Positions 7,470-13,700 of a stretch of 15,487 bases of DNA are shown here, piece by piece. The notes beneath the pieces are model-generated. The model had not been told where the DNA came from. It did not search any database and saw only the letters and a program-made list of their open reading frames with translations. The stretch is from an uncultured Eubacteriales bacterium (GTDB taxonomy: Bacteria > Bacillota > Clostridia > Oscillospirales > Oscillospiraceae), in contig CABRZO010000038.1 in NCBI GenBank assembly GCA_902475455.1, forward strand, positions 1-15,487, in the 5' to 3' direction. Position 1 is the first letter of the stretch. Each line of letters opens with the position of its first letter. Made by a program: the position numbers and the translations under genes.

Positions 7470-8673
7470 TACCCCGGTGGCCAACCGGGTGCACATCGGT
7501 TTTTTCGGACGGAGAAATGTGGGAAAATCCAGCGTGGTCAACCGAGTGACGGGACAGAACCTCTCCATCGTGTCCGACACCCTGGGGACTACCACCGACC
7601 CGGTGCGAAAGACCATGGAGCTGCTGCCCCTGGGTCCGGTGCTGATCATCGACACCCCGGGCTATGACGACGAGGGGGAGCTGGGGCAGCTCCGGGTGGA
7701 AAAGACCCGGCAGATGCTGCGTCAGACGGATGTGGCGGTGCTGGTGGCCGATGTTGCCCAGGGCCTGGGCAAGTGGGAGCGGGAACTTCTGGACCTGTTC
7801 CGGGAGCGGGCTCAGCCCTACCTCATCGCCTATAATAAGGCGGACACCGTCCCGGACCACGCCCCCGCCGGGGAGCACGAAATCTATATCAGCGCCCTCA
7901 CCGGGGAGGGGATTCAGGAGCTGAAAGAAAAGATCGCCCATGTCACCCGCACGGACGATCTGAAAAAACAGCTGGTGGGAGACCTGCTGGGCCCGGAGGA
8001 CGTGGCGGTGCTGGTGACCCCCATTGACTCCGCCGCCCCCAAGGGCCGCTTGATTCTGCCCCAGCAGCAGGTGATCCGGGATGTGCTGGAGACCCAGGGC
8101 ATCTGCGTGGTGGTCCGGGAGGACCAGCTCACCGCCGCCCTGGCGTCCCTGAGCAAAAAGCCGGCGCTGGTGGTTACCGACAGCCAGGCTTTCCGCCAGG
8201 TGGACGCCCAGACCCCGCCGGACATTCCCCTGACCTCCTTTTCCATCCTGATGGCCCGGTTCAAGGGGACTTTAGGGGAGAGTGTGAAGGCGGTGGCCCA
8301 GATTGAGCGCCTGGAGGATGGGGACAAGGTGCTCATTGCCGAGGGATGTACCCACCACCGGCAGTGCAACGATATCGGGACCGTGAAAATCCCCAATTGG
8401 CTGAAAAACCATACCGGCAAGCGTATCACCATTGAGACCGCCTCCGGGACAGAATTCCCCGACGATCTCACCCCCTATAAGCTGGTGCTTCACTGCGGCG
8501 GCTGCATGCTCAACGAACGGGAGATGCAGTACCGGCAGCGCACGGCCAAGGCTCAGGGAGTACCCATGACCAACTATGGCATCGCAATTGCCTATATGAA
8601 CGGCATACTGAAGCGCAGTATCTCCATGTTCCCTCAGCTGCTGCGCCAACTGGAGGGCGGGGAAGAGGTCTGA
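7456..8673 (+). CDS. hydF: [FeFe]-hydrogenase maturation GTPase HydF
   Basis: HydF is the scaffold GTPase on which the diiron precursor is assembled before transfer to the hydrogenase. The N-terminal GTPase domain shows G1 GRRNVGKS (residues 18-25), G2 in LGTTTD, G3 DTPG, G4 NKAD and G5 SALTGEG. The C-terminal cluster domain has C298-x-H300 and then, about 45 residues later, HCGGC (H346, C347, C350), matching the CxH...HCxxC motif needed for cluster binding. The ATG at 7456 is preferred because GGAGGAG lies 7 nt upstream and relatives begin close to this point. An upstream start at 7357 would lie inside hydE. The length of 405 residues is normal. No hydG or hydrogenase gene follows; the next gene faces the other way. 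Confidence 0.9.
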   Translation: MGMNDTPVANRVHIGFFGRRNVGKSSVVNRVTGQNLSIVSDTLGTTTDPVRKTMELLPLGPVLIIDTPGYDDEGELGQLRVEKTRQMLRQTDVAVLVADVAQGLGKWERELLDLFRERAQPYLIAYNKADTVPDHAPAGEHEIYISALTGEGIQELKEKIAHVTRTDDLKKQLVGDLLGPEDVAVLVTPIDSAAPKGRLILPQQQVIRDVLETQGICVVVREDQLTAALASLSKKPALVVTDSQAFRQVDAQTPPDIPLTSFSILMARFKGTLGESVKAVAQIERLEDGDKVLIAEGCTHHRQCNDIGTVKIPNWLKNHTGKRITIETASGTEFPDDLTPYKLVLHCGGCMLNEREMQYRQRTAKAQGVPMTNYGIAIAYMNGILKRSISMFPQLLRQLEGGEEV

Positions 8674-8679
8674 TCCCGG

Positions 8680-8692
8680 GGGCAAATTGCCC
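8680..8692. terminator. weak hairpin between convergent genes
   Basis: GGGCAA-A-TTGCCC is a short palindrome 6 nt after the hydF stop, followed on the plus strand by ACATCTATTTT. It is the only candidate terminator for the cluster in the 40-nt gap before the convergent VWA gene. It is weak, so read-through into the antisense of that gene is possible. Confidence 0.3.
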
Positions 8693-8713
8693 ACATCTAT
8701 TTTGAAAACAGAT

Positions 8714-9373
8714 TCAGTTGCGCCCCTTCTTCTGCCGACGGCGGAAATCCTCCTCGATGGCACGCTTCCAGTGCTCATCCAGGGGCGCGCTGCACCGGAC
8801 GGCTGCCACGGCCTGGCTCACTACCTCATAGTTGAGGCGGGTGCCCTGGCTGTCGCTGTGGTAGTTCACCGCCCGGTCAGGGGTGATGCCCAGATGGCCC
8901 GCCGTCTCCACTGCGTCGATGTTGGCCCCGAGAAAGAGAAATTCCCAGCCGTACTTCTCCTTCTGGCGCTGGATCATCTCCTTCACCTGCTGGGCGGAAT
9001 AGCGGCGGCTGGCATTCTCCATGCCGTCGGTGGTGATGATGAAAAGGGTGTGCTCCGGCACATCCTCAGGCCGGGCGTACTTGTGGATGTTGCCGATGTG
9101 ATGAATGGCTCCGCCGATGGCGTCCAGCAGGGCGGTGCAGCCCCGGACATAGTACTGTTTTGCAGTGATGGGCCGGACCCGGTCCAGTCTCACCCGGTCA
9201 TGGAGCACCTCAAGTTGGTCATCAAAGAGAACGGTGGAGACGAAGGCCTTGCCGGGCTCCTTTTTCTGCTTGGCGATCATGGCGTTGAAGCCGCCGATGG
9301 TGTCCCCCTCCAGCCCCTGCATAGAGCCGCTGCGGTCCAGAATGAACACTAGTTCCGTCAAATTTTTCTTCAT
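8714..9373 (-). CDS. von Willebrand factor A domain protein (TerY-like)
   Basis: This 219-residue cytoplasmic protein consists almost entirely of a VWA domain. The metal-ion-dependent adhesion site is intact: LDRSGSM gives D13-x-S15-x-S17, with a downstream threonine in RGCTALLDAIGG and an aspartate in ITTDGMEN. There is no signal peptide or membrane segment. Such VWA proteins, related to TerY of tellurite/stress clusters, bind metal and act as adaptors; the specific partner is unknown. The ribosome-binding site (AGGGGG on the minus strand) lies within the 3' arm of a long hairpin just upstream. The gene follows the macrodomain gene on the same strand with a 92-nt gap, so the two probably share a function and perhaps a transcript. 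Confidence 0.82.
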   Translation of the reverse strand: MKKNLTELVFILDRSGSMQGLEGDTIGGFNAMIAKQKKEPGKAFVSTVLFDDQLEVLHDRVRLDRVRPITAKQYYVRGCTALLDAIGGAIHHIGNIHKYARPEDVPEHTLFIITTDGMENASRRYSAQQVKEMIQRQKEKYGWEFLFLGANIDAVETAGHLGITPDRAVNYHSDSQGTRLNYEVVSQAVAAVRCSAPLDEHWKRAIEEDFRRRQKKGRN

Positions 9374-9376
9374 AAG

Positions 9377-9428
9377 AAATCCCCCTATCCTGTGTTGTTT
9401 GGTTTACAAGCACAGTATAGGGGGATTT
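9377..9428 (-). promoter_or_regulatory. long hairpin covering the VWA ribosome-binding site
   Basis: Perfect 12-nt arms at 9377-9388 and 9417-9428 are extended inward by CTGTG/CACAG (9390-9394/9411-9415) after one mismatch. Read on the minus strand, the 3' arm contains the AGGGGG that serves as the VWA ribosome-binding site, 7 nt from the start codon. The hairpin could limit translation or attenuate transcription between the two genes. On the plus strand a TTTTGATTT tail follows, so terminator activity on that strand is also possible. Confidence 0.55.
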
Positions 9429-9440
9429 TGATTTGAATGG

Positions 9441-9457
9441 GTCGCCTGGTGGGCGAC
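9441..9457 (-). terminator. short hairpin after the macrodomain gene
   Basis: GTCGCC (9441-9446) and GGCGAC (9452-9457) form a 6-bp stem just after the macrodomain stop on the minus strand, with flanking GATTT/AAATC (9430-9434/9458-9462) able to extend it across a bulge. No T-run follows, so it is more likely an RNA-stabilising or processing element than a strong terminator. Confidence 0.3.
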
Positions 9458-9465
9458 AAATCCCA

Positions 9466-10458
9466 TCAACCTCCAAGCAGACTCTGATCAAAGGCAAAGA
9501 GGGCCTCGTTGATTTCAAAGATGTTGTAATTTTGATGGGCGATGAAATACTCCACAATGATGTCGAATTTGCTGGCATGGGAGAAGGCAAAGCCCGCTTT
9601 CTCCAGCATCTCCCGGGCCTCCTCCAGGGGCAGTTCCAATGCGATGGCAAAGGCCATGGCGGTGGGCTTGGAGGGCTTATAGTGGATATCCGACCGGATC
9701 TTGGAGAAGAGCTTGCGGTCGATGTTGGCCTTTTTGTAGCATTGGGCGTCGGTCATGCCCCGCTCGTTGATTTTCCGCAGCAGCATCTGAGAAAAGCTCT
9801 CATCCAGTTTGCTGAGGGCCTTGTCCAACCCGGAGGGAGTTGCGGCAGGTGGGGGCCAATCATCCTCCCCCATGGGCACCGAGGCCAGAGCCATCCGGCG
9901 GAGCTGGGCTTCCCGGCTGTCGGTGTGGGCATCCACATAGCGGTCGTCGATGTAGGAGGCAATGTCCGCAAAGAGCTTTCCGCCGATGGTATAGGCGGCC
10001 CGGTCAAAAATCACCAGATATACCGCCATATCGTGGGCTAGCAGAAAATCCCCGATGGTATCCACCGCCACCTTCAGGGCCTGGTCCTTGGGGTAGCCAT
10101 ACACCCCGGAGGAGATAAGGGGGAAGGCCACCGTCTCACATTGGTTGGCCAGGGCCAGCTCCAGAGAGGAACGGTAGGCCGAGACCAGCAGTTCCCGCTC
10201 TCCGTGGCCTCCGCCCCGCCAGATGGGGCCTACGGTGTGGATCACAAACCGGGCGGGCAGGCGGTAGCCTTTTGTGATCTTGGCCTGTCCGGTTTTGCAT
10301 CCCCCCAGGGTGCGGCATTCGGCCAGCAGCTTCGGCCCCGCAGCCCGGTGGATGGCGCCGTCCACACCTCCGCCCCCCAGTAGACTCTCGTTGGCGGCAT
10401 TGACAATGGCGTCTACCTTCATGGTGGTAATATCGTTTCGTACAATCTGCAGGGGCAT
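9466..10458 (-). CDS. macrodomain (ADP-ribose-binding) protein with C-terminal helical/HTH-like domain
   Basis: Residues 1 to about 165 are a MacroD/YmdB-like macrodomain with NDIT, VDAIVNAANESLLGGGGVDG, IHRAAG and PLISSGVYGYP. Members of this class bind ADP-ribose, and many remove it from proteins or deacetylate O-acetyl-ADP-ribose. After a proline-rich linker (WPPPAATPSG), residues of about 215-330 are helical, with ERGMTDAQCYKKANIDRKLF and KPTAMAFAIALELPLEEARE. This looks like an XRE-type helix-turn-helix or related module and could bind nucleic acid or protein (inference). I chose the ATG at 10456-10458 because GAGGAGGT lies 6 nt ahead; an in-frame ATG six codons earlier has no comparable site. 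The protein is 330 residues, about twice a stand-alone macrodomain. It has its own promoter at 10558-10586. Confidence 0.85.
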   Translation of the reverse strand: MPLQIVRNDITTMKVDAIVNAANESLLGGGGVDGAIHRAAGPKLLAECRTLGGCKTGQAKITKGYRLPARFVIHTVGPIWRGGGHGERELLVSAYRSSLELALANQCETVAFPLISSGVYGYPKDQALKVAVDTIGDFLLAHDMAVYLVIFDRAAYTIGGKLFADIASYIDDRYVDAHTDSREAQLRRMALASVPMGEDDWPPPAATPSGLDKALSKLDESFSQMLLRKINERGMTDAQCYKKANIDRKLFSKIRSDIHYKPSKPTAMAFAIALELPLEEAREMLEKAGFAFSHASKFDIIVEYFIAHQNYNIFEINEALFAFDQSLLGG

Positions 10459-10557
10459 GACAGCACCTCCTCGCATTCTGCAAACTCTTTTTCGGCGACC
10501 TTAACAAAGGGCGGGAAAAGAGCATTTGAAAGAACAAATCACAGCTATCTTATAATT

Positions 10558-10586
10558 ATGATACCATAAGCGGGCCCCCGTGGCAA
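10558..10586 (-). promoter_or_regulatory. promoter for the macrodomain-VWA pair
   Basis: On the minus strand TTGCCA (10581-10586) and TATCAT (10558-10563) are separated by exactly 17 nt. Each matches the sigma-A consensus at 5 of 6 positions. Transcription would start near 10551, giving a leader of about 90 nt before the start codon. Confidence 0.6.
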
Positions 10587-10688
10587 TCAGGCCAAGAGTG
10601 GGGAAAAAGAACAGAACAATACGGATCGGAGCAATGAATGTGCAAACGCAAGAAGGGCGGCTGAAAACGAAATGATAATCTGACTATG

Positions 10689-10717
10689 TTGAAGAATAAA
10701 GATGAAGCTGTTATAAT
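10689..10717 (+). promoter_or_regulatory. promoter for the ubiquitin-domain surface protein
   Basis: TTGAAG (10689-10694) and a perfect TATAAT (10712-10717) are separated by 17 nt. The start would be near 10724, giving a leader of about 65 nt. An AGGAGGT at 10776-10782 stands 6 nt before the ATG. With the minus-strand promoter at 10558-10586 this 330-nt gap is a divergent promoter region; I saw no gene in it. Confidence 0.6.
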
Positions 10718-10788
10718 CTTTTCCGTGTGTTTACAAGCACAGAGGCCCTTGATGCGGAGTGTAAATACAGATCCCAGGAGGTATTTTT

Positions 10789-13700
10789 ATGACCCGACAC
10801 AAAACACCTCGCCGATTACTGGCGATCCTGCTAACGCTGATGTTGGTGGTGGGCACACTGTCTACCACGGCATTTGCTATGCAGATTTATGTGAAAGTTG
10901 ACATGACCGGCAAGCATATTACCCTTGCAGTTGAGCCTACAGATCGCATCGAAGATGTAAAGGCAAAGATCCAGGCCGAAAAAGGGATTCCGGTGGAGCA
11001 GCAAATTTTGATATTTGCCGGGAAAAAGCTTGAGGACGGCAATACCTTGCAGGATTATTCCATCCAAAAGGACAGCACGTTGCATCTTGTTTTGAATGCT
11101 GTCACCTATCTGGACGAAACCGGCACACAACAGACGCTGATAGAAGATTATACTGCCATCAATGGTGAAAATGCTCCAACCGAATGGACGACCGGCTGGT
11201 ATGTGGCGGATGGTGATGTGACCATCGACAGCCGTGTGACCGTAAATGGCGATGTAAAGCTGATTTTGAAGAATGGTACCAACCTTACTGTCAATGGCGG
11301 TATTGGCGTATCCGCTGGCAACAGCTTTACTGTCTATGCCCAGTCTGCTGCCGAGGATACAATGGGGACATTGATTGCCAACGGCAATCGGTATAATGCA
11401 GGCATTGGCGGCGGCGATGGCACGAACACGGGCATTGGCGGTGCTGCGGGCAACATCACCATCAACGGTGGCAAAATCATTGCAACTGGAGGCGATGAAT
11501 TGGCTGCAGGCATCGGCGGCAGTAAGAACGGCTGTGACAATATCATCATCAACGGCGGTGTTGTCGAGGCTACAGGCAGTATGGAAGCACCAGGCATTGG
11601 CGGAAGTGCATTTTACGGCAATGTCATCATCAACGGCGGTAGTGTTACCGCTACCGGCGGAAGCTATGGTCCGGGTCTTGGCGGCGGCAGAATCGAGGTC
11701 ACCATCAACGACGGCAGAGTCATAGCCAACGGTGGAATCATTGGTGAAGGCATCAGCGGGGCCGGCAGCCTTACCATCGCCGGAGGCAGTGTTACCGCCA
11801 CCGGCGACATAACCAACGGGATCGACATCAAAAACATCACCATCAATGGCGGCATTGTTAACGCCATTGCCGGCAGTGACAGCTCGGCTGGTATTGGCTC
11901 TAATTCCATCACTACCACCACTACTTGCATTGCTGGCGGTACCGTCTATACTACGAAGATCTATGGTACTTTCTACACAGGCGAGCATGGCGATGCAGTC
12001 ATCTTTGCCTCGTCTATCGCTGACCAGACCAGCAAGGACGAATGGAGCGGCCTTATTTTTGAGGGCAGCGAAGGCAAGATCTATGGCGAAAGCTATACGA
12101 TAGATGAAGCGCTCACCATCCCTGCAGGCAATATGCTGATCGTGGAAAACGGCAAGAGCCTGATTAACAACAGCGACCTCACCAACAACGGCACCATCCA
12201 GATCGACATGGGCGGCACCTATTCCGGTGCGCAGCCCGATGGGAACAAGCCCACCTATCAGATCGGCTGGGATATCGACGGCGATGGCATTGCGGACGAA
12301 ACCGAATATCTGCCCTATGGAGAGCTCCCCAGCCATGAAGATGTCAGCAAGGATGCGGATGAACAGTACACCTATACCTTTAGCGGCTGGCTGCCTGCAC
12401 TTGCTGAGGTGACCGAACCGGTCACCTATACGGCTCAATTTTCTTCCAGCGTGCGGAACTATACGGTGAAGCTGCCGGAAGATCCGGTTGGATATTCTGT
12501 TTCCACAGACAATAGTACATCCGTCGGTTATAACAGCACCTTCACCTTCGCCGTGGAACTGGAACAGGGATACTATAAGGCATCTGACTTTGCGGTGAAA
12601 GCCAATGGCCAGGTTCTGACCCCTGACGAAGATGGCAACTACACTGTGCGGGTGCTGGGGGATGTACAGATCACCATTGAGGGCGTTGCCCGGGAGACTG
12701 CTCTTGACGTCCCCACAGTGGACACCAATGGCTATAACTCTGAGTGGACGGCCAGCAATGTGATCCTCACCCCCTCTGCCACGGCTGACAGCGGTATTGC
12801 CTACTACGAGTACTCTAAAGATAACGGGGCAAACTGGGTGAAGCTCACAGGAGACAGTCTGACCATTTCCGAGAGCGATTTTGAAACGGACTATATTTTC
12901 CGCGCCGTCTCCAATGCCGGCAGCGTCAGTGCGGCCAGCGAGCCTGTTACTGTGAGGATTGATAAAGTGGCGCCTGGAGTGGTCCTTTCCGGCAACACAA
13001 CAGACTATTGCCAGGAGGACACTTTGGAGATTATCCCCATCATCGGACTTTCCGGCATATCCAAGGTGGAAATCAAGAATGCAGATGGCACCTGGACAGT
13101 TCTTACTCCTTCCGATGACAACCCGAATGTCTATTTCTATCCCATCACAGAAAACGGCACCTACACCTTCCGGTCCACAAGCGGAACCGGTGTGGTAAGC
13201 AGGGAAAAAAGTATCACCTACACCAACATCGACGCGGTCAAACCGGTGGTATCCATCCGCTCCGGTGGCTATGAGTCGGGCTCCTGGACCAATCAGAACG
13301 TCACGTTGTCAGTGACCAACACAGCGGACAATCTGGGCACTACCACCTTCCAGTACAAGGTGGGTGACGGAAACTGGCAGCCCTATACCGGTGATATCAC
13401 TGTTTCTGAGGAAACTGAGGGCGCAGTTTATACCTTTAAGGCAATCAGCGCCAGCGGTGTGGAAAGCGATGAGGCTTCCATCACGGTGAAGGTAGACAAA
13501 ACCGCTCCAGACGGCGACATCCTGTTTGAGGAAAACTCCGTCAAGCAGTTTATCAATCAAATCACTTTTGGCCTGTTTTTCAACCGGAATATCGATGTGG
13601 AGATCACCGCCACGGATGCCTGGGGCCAGGTGGACACCATTGAGTTCTATCAGAGCCACAAGGTGCTCACTGAGGCTGAGATGCAGGCCATCACCCAGTG

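Noticed and set aside
9402..10742. Shared 14-mer GTTTACAAGCACAG at 9402-9415 and 10729-10742 as a common operator
   Set aside because: About one chance match of this length is plausible in a window this size; one copy is in a hairpin loop and stem and the other is in a 5' leader, so positions do not suggest a common operator.
10831..12438. Long minus-strand open frame (535 codons) opposite the surface protein
   Set aside because: It is a shadow of the repetitive beta-helix coding sequence, with no ribosome-binding site and low-complexity Ala/Val/Asp-rich composition; the plus-strand gene has a signal peptide, domains and a sorting signal.
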